From: Halobacteriovorax sp. JY17
Lineage (GTDB): Bacteria > Bdellovibrionota > Bacteriovoracia > Bacteriovoracales > Bacteriovoracaceae
Direction of reading: 5' to 3'
Assembly (NCBI RefSeq): GCF_002753895.1
Contig: NZ_NJER01000002.1
Location: forward strand, 797,145 to 861,144
Length of the DNA: 64,000 bases
This document shows positions 43,023-51,261 of the stretch, one piece after another. The translations under genes were made by a program, and so were the position numbers. Below the pieces are notes generated by a model. It saw nothing but the letters and a program-made list of their open reading frames with translations. It was not told the DNA's origin and ran no database searches. How positions within the stretch are numbered: position 1 is the stretch's first letter; every line of letters begins with the position of its first letter.

Positions 43023-44396
43023 TTAAATAAATTCATCTTGTTTTTTCAGTCTAATGTTAATCCATTTTCTGGAACGCTTTCCTCCTCCTAAGGAGGCGAA
43101 CCCTCCTTGTTTTGCCAAAGGGAAGACATTTCGAATAGCCTTTCCCAGCGCGCTTGTGTCCTTCACTATGTACCCGTGGTCGACACAAAATGTTGAATAT
43201 TTGTCATGTATATGCTTCGCTAGGGAGGAGCTACCTTCATCTTGGACTATGAACTCTTCAAGGAATGCGATAACAGGATTTTGCAACGTTCTAATTTCTC
43301 TGAGTACATCTTCGCAACCCTTCGCTTTAAGTAGTCCATTGGTTTCTAGATCGTAAAGCCCTTCAAGTGCCCAGTTAAAAATACCTGGAAGCTCACCAGA
43401 TTTATTCCAAAACTCATCTGTCATTAACTCTGGACGGACTTCTTCCTCTGGAACTTGGTGCTTGAATGGAAAGAGTCTAATTCGTCTGTAAAATCCATCT
43501 GAAGTATCTCTAATTCCAGGGAAGGTGTTCAGTGCAGCGAAGATTCTCGCGGTAGGGTAAACAATAACTGGGTCTTGGAACTTAATATCGGCTTGAAAAG
43601 GCTCTCCAGAGATGTACGACTTGATCGATGTTTCGGGAAGTTTACTTGAGTCACTAACTTCACCAATAATATTTGCAAGTTTTCCAATGGTTCTGTAAAG
43701 GCTGAATCTTCTTCCAAAGTCTTCTAGAGGGAGTGTGGAAATATTATCTTCACCAAGAAGCAGTCTTATAATAAAGAGAATTAATGACTTTCCGTTCCTA
43801 CCTTTTCCTAAAAAGAAAACCATTGATTCATGCTTGTTACTATACCTTAAGGCATTGCCGATTAGTTGCTGAAGTGACCTCTGAACATCTTTATCTGGTA
43901 GAGATTCATCTAGGATTTTTTGCCATGTTGGAGCAATTGCATCTTTTATGTATGGATATTCAAAACAGGTCGTACAGAAGTAGCTAGGTGTATGTTTGTG
44001 GATTTTGACTTCTTTAGTTTTAAGGAAATGATTGATATTAAGCAAGCCATTTTCTAGAGAGATAAATGATTCTTTTCTGTCGTTCTCAAGAAAAAACGGA
44101 GGTTTTCTTTCGTCATTCAGAGTTGTCTTGGCTTTTATTGCTGTTGTAATATTCTCAACCTTGGAATTTAGAAGGTAGTGTACGCAACCAATACTATTAA
44201 GGAAGACAAGAACACTGAGCTTAAATTTACTTAAATTCTCAAACTTTCTGTATTTGTTACTGTGCCTGTAATACATCGACCCATTGTAGAAAATTAAGTG
44301 TCCAGCATGTATTTCAATGTACTCGTCTGCCAGTTTGTGTGCAGGATATTCTTCGTCTTTGACAATTTTTACTTTTACTAGTTCTCTTGTTGTCAT
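43023..44396 (-). CDS. D5/P4-type primase-helicase (SF3-like ATPase)
   Basis: 457 residues from ATG 44396 (AGGAG nine bases upstream; the frame is open to 44435). An N-terminal D5_N-like part is followed by an SF3-type helicase with Walker A FFLGKGRNGKSLIL, the segment ANIIGEVSDSSKLPETSIKSYISG typical of phage/plasmid P4 helicases (usually N-E-x-x-D), and AALNTFPGIRDTSDGFYRRI. The C-terminal D5-N pattern includes FLEEFIVQDEG. It lacks an obvious N-terminal primase catalytic domain. It likely unwinds or initiates replication of the excised element. Confidence 0.88.
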   Translation of the reverse strand: MTTRELVKVKIVKDEEYPAHKLADEYIEIHAGHLIFYNGSMYYRHSNKYRKFENLSKFKLSVLVFLNSIGCVHYLLNSKVENITTAIKAKTTLNDERKPPFFLENDRKESFISLENGLLNINHFLKTKEVKIHKHTPSYFCTTCFEYPYIKDAIAPTWQKILDESLPDKDVQRSLQQLIGNALRYSNKHESMVFFLGKGRNGKSLILFIIRLLLGEDNISTLPLEDFGRRFSLYRTIGKLANIIGEVSDSSKLPETSIKSYISGEPFQADIKFQDPVIVYPTARIFAALNTFPGIRDTSDGFYRRIRLFPFKHQVPEEEVRPELMTDEFWNKSGELPGIFNWALEGLYDLETNGLLKAKGCEDVLREIRTLQNPVIAFLEEFIVQDEGSSSLAKHIHDKYSTFCVDHGYIVKDTSALGKAIRNVFPLAKQGGFASLGGGKRSRKWINIRLKKQDEFI

Positions 44397-44441
44397 TATG
44401 GGTAACTCCTGTGAAGAGAGTGGGACTATGCCCACTCTAGG

Positions 44442-44741
44442 TTAATGTAGAAGAATCAACCTTGAAGGTTTTCCGTTGTAAAAACGAACGTGAAACATTG
44501 CTTTAGTATTAAGAACATTTTGGGCAGGACCATTTAATAACTTGAGGTTCTCCTCCGTAGGTTCCTTATCAAAGCCAGCTGTAATTAGTAACTCCTTGCC
44601 GTAGTTTGAATAATCAGTAATTTCAGCTTCAAATGTTTGTGTAGATAGGTCTTCACATTTAACCGAAATGTTTACGACACTTTTTATTGCTCCTTTGTAA
44701 CTATAGGCATAATAGCTACAAGATGAGATTTGACCCTTCAT
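44442..44741 (-). CDS. Hypothetical small protein
   Basis: 99 residues from the ATG at 44741, which has AAGGAG six bases upstream; the frame is open 63 bases further. A beta-strand-rich pattern (SVVNISVKCEDL, FEAEITDYS, FHVRFYNGKPSRLIL) could be an OB-like or ssDNA-binding fold, but that is only shape-based. It lies 45 bases upstream of the primase-helicase and is probably cotranscribed with it. Confidence 0.62.
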   Translation of the reverse strand: MKGQISSCSYYAYSYKGAIKSVVNISVKCEDLSTQTFEAEITDYSNYGKELLITAGFDKEPTEENLKLLNGPAQNVLNTKAMFHVRFYNGKPSRLILLH

Positions 44742-44848
44742 GAAAAACTCCTTGCTGAGGGTTGTTAATAAAAAGGTTCTAGTCGGAAAGGATCCCGTAT
44801 ACAACGAGCAATATTTGATGATCGATTACGGAGCAGTCGCAGTAGCGA

Positions 44849-46048
44849 CTACTTAGGACTGAAGTTTTCTTTTAAGTAGTTGTTAACCTGTACAATGTTA
44901 ATTTTTGGGAGACTTACAATTTTTTTAAATAACTGGAGTGTTTTTTTGTCGACTACCTTGTTGATGTCTACTTTATTTTGAAGACTGCCTTTTTCATTTA
45001 TTATAAGTGGTATGTCTGGCAAGAAAACATAAATGATCAATTCATAGGATGAGATTAACTCCTTAAAATTTCTTTTTAGGAGTATATAATCTTCGGATTT
45101 AAGAACATCAGTAATGTCTTTGTATTTTGAAATATTATAAATGAGATTAAACAGATGAGTGTCGTAACGCTTTATGGAGCATTTATTCCTAGCAATTGTC
45201 CGCTTGTAGAGCGAATTAATTCTGTACTCATAATCATGTTTCTTGATTTTAGAGTGTGAATTTAATGATTGATTAATCATTGCAACAATATTCTTTTTTG
45301 ATAAAGCGTAACATTTTTGACCGTCCCTTTTTAAGGATTCTATTCTTTTTGAACTTTCTGAGGCTGTCAGTGTTTTGCAGTATGATCTCGTTATTAAATC
45401 CTCGATATCAAAATAACGAATTCTCTGAGATTCAAAAGAAAGGATGTTGTCTAAATAGTCTTTCCCGAAGGCATTTTGATTTTTTAAGCGCTCTAGATGT
45501 AGCTTAATATAATCACCGGAAAGATTTTGAATTTTGGGAGTTATACTTAAATCTAATGATTCGATTATACATTGAAACAGTCTGAAGCTGTATCTGGGAA
45601 TTGATGAATCGTTCAATATAGAAGAAAGAACATTCTCGATATCAGTTAAGTTCATTTTCTTGAGGTAAGCCTTGATCGTAGTATATTTGTCATCACTAGA
45701 GAGCGTCGAAATGAAAGATAAAAAATGTGGGTTAATGTACCTCGCTTTACTTTTTGGATCTGCAACGAGTAGTTTTAAATCATCAACTTCATCATTACTG
45801 GCAAGGCTTCTGTAAGGATTAAGCTTCTTTCCAAAGCTAGAAGCACTATGTTTCGCGTTTGTTGTGTACCATTTTTCAAATAAAATATCGGGCTCATACT
45901 CTATTCCATGTTCTGCCTGTTCACTGGAGTGATTTGAATTTTTATAAAAGTAATCCTTGAACTCGTTTATCAGTTCTGAATTTGTTTTCTTTGATAGTTC
46001 ATAGTCAACTTCAGTGTAGATTCTTTTGCATATGTCTTCTTGATCCAT
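44849..46048 (-). CDS. Hypothetical protein (399 aa)
   Basis: Not recognised. It is mostly alpha-helical and rich in Ser, Lys, Asn and Ile, with no signal peptide or membrane helix. Short helical repeats such as SSIPRYSFRLFQCIIESL suggest a solenoid. A hairpin (AGTCGC / GCGACT, 44835-44850) sits at the stop codon. It is head-to-head with the large unknown gene at 46280, upstream of the small protein and primase-helicase on the same strand. Confidence 0.65.
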   Translation of the reverse strand: MDQEDICKRIYTEVDYELSKKTNSELINEFKDYFYKNSNHSSEQAEHGIEYEPDILFEKWYTTNAKHSASSFGKKLNPYRSLASNDEVDDLKLLVADPKSKARYINPHFLSFISTLSSDDKYTTIKAYLKKMNLTDIENVLSSILNDSSIPRYSFRLFQCIIESLDLSITPKIQNLSGDYIKLHLERLKNQNAFGKDYLDNILSFESQRIRYFDIEDLITRSYCKTLTASESSKRIESLKRDGQKCYALSKKNIVAMINQSLNSHSKIKKHDYEYRINSLYKRTIARNKCSIKRYDTHLFNLIYNISKYKDITDVLKSEDYILLKRNFKELISSYELIIYVFLPDIPLIINEKGSLQNKVDINKVVDKKTLQLFKKIVSLPKINIVQVNNYLKENFSPK

Positions 46049-46279
46049 AATATACTTTAATTAGAAACTGAGTTTATATCTAGCATTATTCTTACGTAGG
46101 ACTAAATTTCTGCTTTTAAAAACAAAAATATAGCAGAACCACTCGTTCTAAAGAATTTTTCTTTGAGAAGAACAGCCCCTAGGGTCTTTATATAGACACC
46201 TCCTAGATAGAGAGATCAGGCAATAATGTCTGATTGTAGCTTGTTTCGAGCCCGTGGGGGTCGAATTCTAGGAGAAATT

Positions 46280-47524
46280 ATGAAAGATCTAAAACTTGTA
46301 AGTTTAGAAGACGTTTATGAAACATTAATGGATGAAATTCTTTGTGAGATCTTTGAATGTGAAGAGCATTATGATGAGATTAATGAAGATTTTATTTATG
46401 AATTAAGTTCAGAGAAGGAGATTCAAAAGAGAATTGAAAGGGAAGCTATTTCTTTAAATGAAGGAAGTGCTGAGATTGATGATCTTATAACTCTTGAGAA
46501 GCAGGCAAAGGACTACTTTAAGAACCCTACTGTTGTTTACGTACCTAAGGAAGAGCCTGTTAGAGATTATATTACTATCTATATTCAATTTAGTGCAGGA
46601 ATGAACTTTGATTCTAATGGTAACGCTGTACCTATATGGAAATCATTTGGTCAAAAGCTAGTTGTTGATACTGAGAAGCTGTACGCGCCTGAGAACCTGT
46701 TATCTCATGTCGAATCATTAGGCATTGAAGTCACGGACCTCGTTAGACTTGTATGTTATGGGCCAAGCTTAGAAAAGCTTGTCGGCTCAAAGCTTTACAA
46801 AAAGGGAGAGAGGAAAGAATTAGTTGAGTTAGATGAGTCATATCCTAATATCATGTTGTCGATCCCGGATGAGGGAGAGGTGAATTACTCAGATGATTCC
46901 ATATTCTCAAGAGTAGAGTCTATTGTGAATGAAAGTATCAAGTATGGGATGGATGTATCCGTGGATAAGGCTGCACTTTTGCACTGGCAACTGACGCACA
47001 CTAGGCTTGATGAGATCAAGCTTGAGCAAGCGGAAGAGAAGGAGAGTCTTAGAATTCAAAGATTACAAAGAAAGTCTGTCGAAAGGAGAAATGATTTCGA
47101 TGATAACTTTAGGGAAGCAAGGGAGGTTATCAAGGGACTTAACTCAGGAGAACTGTCGATTAAGTCTATTTTGAACTCTGATCTTAAGCTGCTTAATCAA
47201 GTGATGTATCTAACGCAGAAGAAGGGGGAGAGAATTAATAGGCCGGCAGTTTACTTCCAGCTAAGGTCATTGATCTCCAATAAAAAGCTCATTAAAATGG
47301 AGGGGAGTAGTGATGATCAGAAATCACTAGAGTTGATTAAGTTAATTAATTCTGGAGGTGCAGTAGAAGTTCATCTTCTTTCATATGAAGAGCTTGATTC
47401 TGTCTTTAAAGTCCTGTGGGGGAACGTGGGGGTTCGCATCTTAGGAAAGTATAAGGAAACATATTTCTTGTTAAAGGAACGATTTGCATTTTTAAAAAGC
47501 ATTCAAGGGAAGGATGCTGCCTAA
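46280..47524 (+). CDS. Hypothetical protein (414 aa)
   Basis: Not recognised. Start at ATG 46280, with GGAGAAA right before it; the longer frame from 46226 has no ribosome site. Acidic N-terminus (FECEEHYDEINEDFIYEL), a beta-rich middle, then a coiled coil (KLEQAEEKESLRIQRLQRKS) and a helical C-terminus. No signal or membrane segment. It could be a replication or partition protein of the element by position, but this is a guess. Confidence 0.65.
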   Translation: MKDLKLVSLEDVYETLMDEILCEIFECEEHYDEINEDFIYELSSEKEIQKRIEREAISLNEGSAEIDDLITLEKQAKDYFKNPTVVYVPKEEPVRDYITIYIQFSAGMNFDSNGNAVPIWKSFGQKLVVDTEKLYAPENLLSHVESLGIEVTDLVRLVCYGPSLEKLVGSKLYKKGERKELVELDESYPNIMLSIPDEGEVNYSDDSIFSRVESIVNESIKYGMDVSVDKAALLHWQLTHTRLDEIKLEQAEEKESLRIQRLQRKSVERRNDFDDNFREAREVIKGLNSGELSIKSILNSDLKLLNQVMYLTQKKGERINRPAVYFQLRSLISNKKLIKMEGSSDDQKSLELIKLINSGGAVEVHLLSYEELDSVFKVLWGNVGVRILGKYKETYFLLKERFAFLKSIQGKDAA

Positions 47525-47786
47525 TCGCTCCGCATGCTTCGCCCTTTCTGCGAAGTGCAGATTAAAAAGGCTGCGCTAACGCTTGCCTTCAATAATGCTA
47601 ACGCATTTCAACTCGCTATGCTCGATTTTGAGCATAGCTCAATCTTGCCATAGGCAAATAATTAAAAAGTATTAAGAAATATTATTTCTAGCTGACGCTT
47701 GAAAAACAAATTAACTAACAGCAAGAAAAAAAGCTGGAGGGTAACTGTAAATTGCTTATGTTGGCAAAGCTCAAGGAGGGCAGTTT
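47525..47786. other. Hairpin- and repeat-rich intergenic region
   Basis: No ORF. Contains hairpin CTTCGC/GCGAAG (47537-47555), the direct repeat GCTAACGC (47575 and 47597), a perfect 9-bp hairpin GCTATGCTC/GAGCATAGC with loop GATTTT (47615-47638) and TTGCC-ATA-GGCAA (47644-47656), then A-rich sequence. It may be an origin or a regulated leader of the small-gene cluster that follows. Confidence 0.45.
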
Positions 47787-47810
47787 ATGGAGATAGAAGT
47801 TAAATGTTAG
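47787..47810 (+). CDS. Seven-residue leader peptide
   Basis: A strong AAGGAGGG lies seven bases before an ATG that encodes MEIEVKC and stops at TAG. Its end overlaps the ATG of the next gene (47804), whose own ribosome site is poor. This looks like a leader for translational coupling. Confidence 0.45.
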   Translation: MEIEVKC

Positions 47811-48019
47811 ATGATAACGATTTCAGTGGGTACTATGAGGATCTTACATTAGAGAAAGCGCTACACAAAGTAGCACCTCTCTTCGTAGGTAGCCTTATTC
47901 GAAAGCATCCGAGCTTAATGTTAGCGATAGTCCTTGCAGATGTCGCAGTTGAATTAAGAAATAATCATAAATCAAAAAGAAAATTTGGTGAATTGATTCT
48001 TCTTAAGGATTTCCAGTAG
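47804..48019 (+). CDS. Hypothetical small protein (71 aa)
   Basis: 71 residues with a central hydrophobic helix (PSLMLAIVLADVAVEL) between charged ends. Its start lies inside the seven-codon leader ORF, so it probably depends on it for translation. No family is recognised. A hairpin with a T-run separates it from the next gene. Confidence 0.55.
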   Translation: MLDDNDFSGYYEDLTLEKALHKVAPLFVGSLIRKHPSLMLAIVLADVAVELRNNHKSKRKFGELILLKDFQ

Positions 48020-48040
48020 CTAATTAAAATTTCCAGCTTT

Positions 48041-48070
48041 CCCATGGGAGAAATGTTCTCCCGTGGGTTT
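48041..48070 (+). terminator. Intrinsic terminator or attenuator
   Basis: CCCATGGGAGAA pairs with TTCTCCCGTGGG (one A-C mismatch), loop ATG, followed by TTTTTATT. It lies between two same-strand genes only 75 bases apart, so partial readthrough is likely. Confidence 0.75.
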
Positions 48071-48094
48071 TTATTACTTAACAAGGAGAAAAAA

Positions 48095-48385
48095 ATGGTT
48101 GAACAAGCAATTGATCAAAGAAGTAAGGGCGAAAGCTCAAATGAATCACTGGTTGAGGGAGGTATTCTTTCTATAGGGGGAACGACATTTTCCACTCTTG
48201 GTAAAGTGGCCCTTGCGGTAGGGATGACAGGGTTACTGATGTATTTATTTGTAACAGCTGAGATCTTTATTGGGATAGGAGCACTGTATACAGGAATAAG
48301 TGTTGTCGCAGCAGGCTTAGTCAGTATGGCGATGGGAAACCGTTTGTCTAATGGGTTTTGGTTCGAAGGTTTAATGTCAGCATAA
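48095..48385 (+). CDS. Small Gly-rich membrane protein
   Basis: 96 residues from the ATG at 48095 (AAGGAG eight bases upstream; the frame is open to 48044 through the preceding hairpin). Two or three hydrophobic segments (LGKVALAVGMTGLLMYLFV, FIGIGALYTGISVVAAGLVS). No family is recognised. It is the first of several small membrane or lipoprotein genes in the element. Confidence 0.62.
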   Translation: MVEQAIDQRSKGESSNESLVEGGILSIGGTTFSTLGKVALAVGMTGLLMYLFVTAEIFIGIGALYTGISVVAAGLVSMAMGNRLSNGFWFEGLMSA

Positions 48386-48391
48386 AAGATA

Positions 48392-48415
48392 AAGGGAGAC
48401 CATTGAGTCTCCCTT
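48392..48415 (+). terminator. Intrinsic hairpin terminator
   Basis: 9-bp stem AAGGGAGAC / GTCTCCCTT with loop CATTGA, then TCTTATT, seven bases after the preceding stop. Confidence 0.72.
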
Positions 48416-48430
48416 CTTATTGGAGGATAT

Positions 48431-48844
48431 ATGATCAAGTTATTAAAAGATTCAAAATCTAATAAAGTTAAAGGGGTTTTAGTAAATGGAAAAAAGTTTT
48501 CCGTTAGCAAGGACCTAGCACATGCTCTATCTATTGAAGAGGGGCAGGTTATTAAGGAAGGAAAAAGAGTAAGTAATGAAGTTGAAGAGCTAAAAGAAGA
48601 GTTAGAAGTTAAAAATTATTATGGTGACTCGCCAACAATGCTCGTTGATATAACATTCGACAAGCTAAATCGGGTGATGAGTAGAAGATCTAGAGTTGAA
48701 TTTAAGAAAGAAATACCTGAAGAAGCTAAAGAGTCATTTTTATTCTTGCTGGAAGACTTCTTGCTTGCACTAAATAGAGCATCATACAAAAGACATTTAG
48801 ATTATGAAAAGTCATGCCAGAAAATCCTTAAAGAATCTGCATAG
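48431..48844 (+). CDS. Hypothetical protein (137 aa)
   Basis: Not recognised. It is charged and mostly helical, with no membrane segment. GGAGGAT precedes the ATG. An N-terminal strand pair (IKLLKDSKSNKVKGVLVNGK) is followed by a long Glu/Lys helix. It forms an apparent operon with the DUF2958 gene eight bases downstream. Confidence 0.6.
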   Translation: MIKLLKDSKSNKVKGVLVNGKKFSVSKDLAHALSIEEGQVIKEGKRVSNEVEELKEELEVKNYYGDSPTMLVDITFDKLNRVMSRRSRVEFKKEIPEEAKESFLFLLEDFLLALNRASYKRHLDYEKSCQKILKESA

Positions 48845-48852
48845 GAGAAGTT

Positions 48853-49152
48853 ATGAAGTTAATACCAAAAAGTATAAATGTTCCAAGTCTCGGAGATACG
48901 GAAAGTATTGATGATCCAGATGTTCTCATCAAATTCTTTCATCCATGTTCTTCTTGGACATGGTACGTGACTGAGTATTCAGAAGAAGACAATCTTTGTT
49001 TTGGACTTATAGACGGTCATGAAATTGAACTTGGTTACTTTTCAATGGATGAGCTATCAAGCTTAAAGGTAAGAGGATTACCTATAGAGAGAGATCTTTA
49101 TTGGAAACCAATGAAGCTTTCTGAACTTAAGGAAAGATTAAAGAACAGATAA
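48853..49152 (+). CDS. DUF2958 domain-containing protein
   Basis: 99 residues. The pattern KFFHPCSSWTWYVTEYSEED, FGLIDGHEIELGYFSMDEL and ERDLYWKPMKLSEL matches DUF2958, common on plasmids, phages and integrative elements, with no known function. AGGAGA ribosome site. It supports the mobile origin of the region. Confidence 0.85.
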   Translation: MKLIPKSINVPSLGDTESIDDPDVLIKFFHPCSSWTWYVTEYSEEDNLCFGLIDGHEIELGYFSMDELSSLKVRGLPIERDLYWKPMKLSELKERLKNR

Positions 49153-49158
49153 GTGTCC

Positions 49159-49189
49159 CCCCGCGAAGCGGGGCGCCTCCTTGAGGAGG
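49159..49189. repeat. Two GC-rich hairpins before the small recombinase gene
   Basis: CCCCGC-GAA-GCGGGG (49159-49173) and CCTCC-TTGA-GGAGG (49176-49189) stand side by side in otherwise AT-rich DNA, just before the recombinase ribosome site. They may end the DUF2958 transcript or control recombinase expression. Confidence 0.6.
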
Positions 49190-49201
49190 TTGGGAGGTGA
49201 T

Positions 49202-49804
49202 ATGAGAAAGGTAGCAATTTATTGTCGTACATCTACTAATATGCAACAAAACGGGCTCGAAGCTCAAAAGAGAGCACTTGTTAATTATTGTAAATCTAAA
49301 TCTATTACAAACTTCATAATCTATGAAGACTCTGGGATATCTGGAACTAAGAAAGATAGACCGGCATTAAATGAAATGATGAACGAAGTTGATAAAGGAA
49401 ATATACAAGTTGTTATTGTATATAGTTTCTCTCGTTTTGCGAGATCAACTAAACATCTATTAGAAGCTCTTGATCTTTTCAGGGGAAAGAAAACGGAGTT
49501 TATAAGCTTAAGTGAGAATATCGACACTACGACACATGTCGGAGCTTTGATTTTCAGTATCCTTGCTGCCTTAAGCGAGTTTGAACGCGAGCTTATAGTG
49601 GATCGTGTGAAAACTGGAATCTTAAATGCCAGAGCAAATGGAAAACAAATAGGTAGACCAAAAACTCGTAACGACGAGTTGATTATAAGTTTAAGAAGCA
49701 AAGGTTATACCTATAAGCAGATTCGGGAATTGTTAGGAGTGGGGCATGGATCAATAACTGCTGCAATAAGAGAAGCAGACAGAATATCTAAGAAGAAGAA
49801 ATAA
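49202..49804 (+). CDS. Small serine recombinase (resolvase/invertase family)
   Basis: 200 residues. Catalytic domain with IYCRTSTNMQQNGLEAQ (Ser11), YSFSRFARSTKHLLEAL (Arg pair) and EFERELIVDRVKTGI; C-terminal HTH (YTYKQIRELLGVGHGSITAAI). GGGAGGTGAT seven bases before ATG 49202 fixes the start over the in-frame ATG at 49181. It resembles Tn3-type resolvases and DNA invertases. It is the second serine recombinase of the element; a dimer-resolution or inversion role is likely. Confidence 0.9.
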   Translation: MRKVAIYCRTSTNMQQNGLEAQKRALVNYCKSKSITNFIIYEDSGISGTKKDRPALNEMMNEVDKGNIQVVIVYSFSRFARSTKHLLEALDLFRGKKTEFISLSENIDTTTHVGALIFSILAALSEFERELIVDRVKTGILNARANGKQIGRPKTRNDELIISLRSKGYTYKQIRELLGVGHGSITAAIREADRISKKKK

Positions 49805-49876
49805 CAGTCTGTTTATTATCGGTGTCCCGCAGACAGAAAAGATTTGTTTTCTGTCGAAAAAATCGGAGGAATGTAT

Positions 49877-50239
49877 ATGGAAAATTTAGATAAGTTAACT
49901 TATGTATCAGTCATAATCCTTGGGATAGGTGGAATATTCCTTGGTGGAACAGTGTTGAATGGTGTCTTTGTAGGTGCAATGAGCACACTTGGTATAGGGA
50001 TGCTTCTATTTAAATTAAGAAAGAATCACTCAAGAACATTCAATTTAATAATTGAGCATAATATAATTTCAGATATAGTTTTGTCTTCTTTACTTGTCTT
50101 TATTATGGGCACTTCTACTGTTACATCTATTATCTCAGGTGCAAGCGCAGCTCTTTTTTGTAGTGCAGGACTTAGTTATTTATCAAGATATCTTAAGGGT
50201 GTTCATAATATGGAATCATACGTTCCAAATATGGAATAG
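49877..50239 (+). CDS. Small membrane protein (120 aa)
   Basis: 120 residues from the ATG at 49877, seven bases after GGAGGA (the ATGs at 49844 and 49871 are poorly placed). Two pairs of hydrophobic helices (VSVIILGIGGIFLGGTVLNG, IVLSSLLVFIMGTSTVTSII). No family is recognised. Confidence 0.6.
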   Translation: MENLDKLTYVSVIILGIGGIFLGGTVLNGVFVGAMSTLGIGMLLFKLRKNHSRTFNLIIEHNIISDIVLSSLLVFIMGTSTVTSIISGASAALFCSAGLSYLSRYLKGVHNMESYVPNME

Positions 50240-50286
50240 TCGCTGTTTGTAAATATTTTGATCCGATAATACAGATAGAGGCGACT

Positions 50287-50568
50287 ATGGAATTTAAAGA
50301 CAGACTCGCTCTTCTTATAGAGGAGCGAGATATAAATTTATCACAATTATCTAAAGCTACAGGTATTGCTAAGACAAGCCTTCATAACTATCTCGTAGGA
50401 ACCGAGCCTAGTATGTCTAAACTTGAAAAGTTAGGTGAGTTCTTTTGTTGTTCTATTGATTATCTTGTTACTGGGAAAGCTATTACGAACTCGATGGATG
50501 AATTTATCAAAAATGAAGTGTTCAAAGGTGTGTTTGAAGTGACAGTTAAAAAGGTTAAAAAAAAATAG
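50287..50568 (+). CDS. XRE-family transcriptional regulator
   Basis: 93 residues. HTH region ERDINLSQLSKATGIAKTSLHNYLVGTEPSMSKLEKLGEFF is a typical Cro/CI-type fold; the C-terminal tail is basic. GAGG ribosome site. A candidate master repressor of the element; its target could be the palindromes elsewhere in the element, but this is untested. Overlaps nothing and is followed by a membrane protein gene eight bases on. Confidence 0.88.
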   Translation: MEFKDRLALLIEERDINLSQLSKATGIAKTSLHNYLVGTEPSMSKLEKLGEFFCCSIDYLVTGKAITNSMDEFIKNEVFKGVFEVTVKKVKKK

Positions 50569-50576
50569 GAGTAAAT

Positions 50577-51059
50577 ATGAGCAATATTATGAAGAATGGG
50601 ATTGGACGCAAAGGATTTTTAGTTGGATCTTTGTGTACATGGGGTGGAGGAGTAATTCTATCATTTACTTATTTTTCATTTTTTTGGATGAAGCCAAATT
50701 ATAGACTTTTACGATCAGTAATTGGACCAAGAAACTTAACGGATAAAATGGCACTTGAATGGGCCTTTGGTGCTGGTTTATACATAAAGAATGAGGAAAT
50801 ATACTCAGTTGCAGTATCTTTACTCTATACACTCTCTGTGATTCTTATAGCTTCTTTTTCTGTCTATCAATTTCTTTGCTATTTAAGATTGAAGAATATG
50901 AGCCCTACATCAACTGTAAATAAGAAATCATTCTTTGGGGAGTTAGCTTTTCGTATTTTTACTCTCTACATAAGTCGAAACGTTTTTATAATTTATATGT
51001 CTCTATCCTTTTTATTCTTAGTTTTTGTAGACAAGAAGGAAGAAACTAAAGAAAACTGA
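50577..51059 (+). CDS. Hypothetical membrane protein (160 aa)
   Basis: 160 residues with three predicted helices (about 13-35, 80-103 and 125-150). AGGAG precedes the ATG, eight bases after the XRE gene, so they are cotranscribed. No family is recognised. A regulator-membrane protein pairing in a mobile element may hint at immunity or superinfection exclusion. Confidence 0.62.
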   Translation: MSNIMKNGIGRKGFLVGSLCTWGGGVILSFTYFSFFWMKPNYRLLRSVIGPRNLTDKMALEWAFGAGLYIKNEEIYSVAVSLLYTLSVILIASFSVYQFLCYLRLKNMSPTSTVNKKSFFGELAFRIFTLYISRNVFIIYMSLSFLFLVFVDKKEETKEN

Positions 51060-51261
51060 AATGAAGTTTTTACTTGAAATGTACATGTTTTTCTAGAGAG
51101 GGCTAGGTGAGAAAATGCATATTTCTTTATATATAGAGTAAGGAAATTCTTTATTCTCTAATGAATTCATAGAGTTGCAAATAGGTCACTATATTGTAGT
51201 GATTATGTAAACAAGCTAATAAAAAAATGAAGATTTATATAAAAAAACAAGGGAGGATAAA

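Noticed and set aside
43054..43356. 100-residue ORF antisense to the primase-helicase
   Set aside because: No ribosome site, and the overlapping helicase has Walker motifs.
46226..46279. Upstream start of the 414-residue gene and a tRNA-like GGGGGTCGAATTCT
   Set aside because: The T-loop-like string has no matching acceptor, anticodon or D arms. The extra N-terminus lacks a ribosome site, while ATG 46280 has GGAGAAA.
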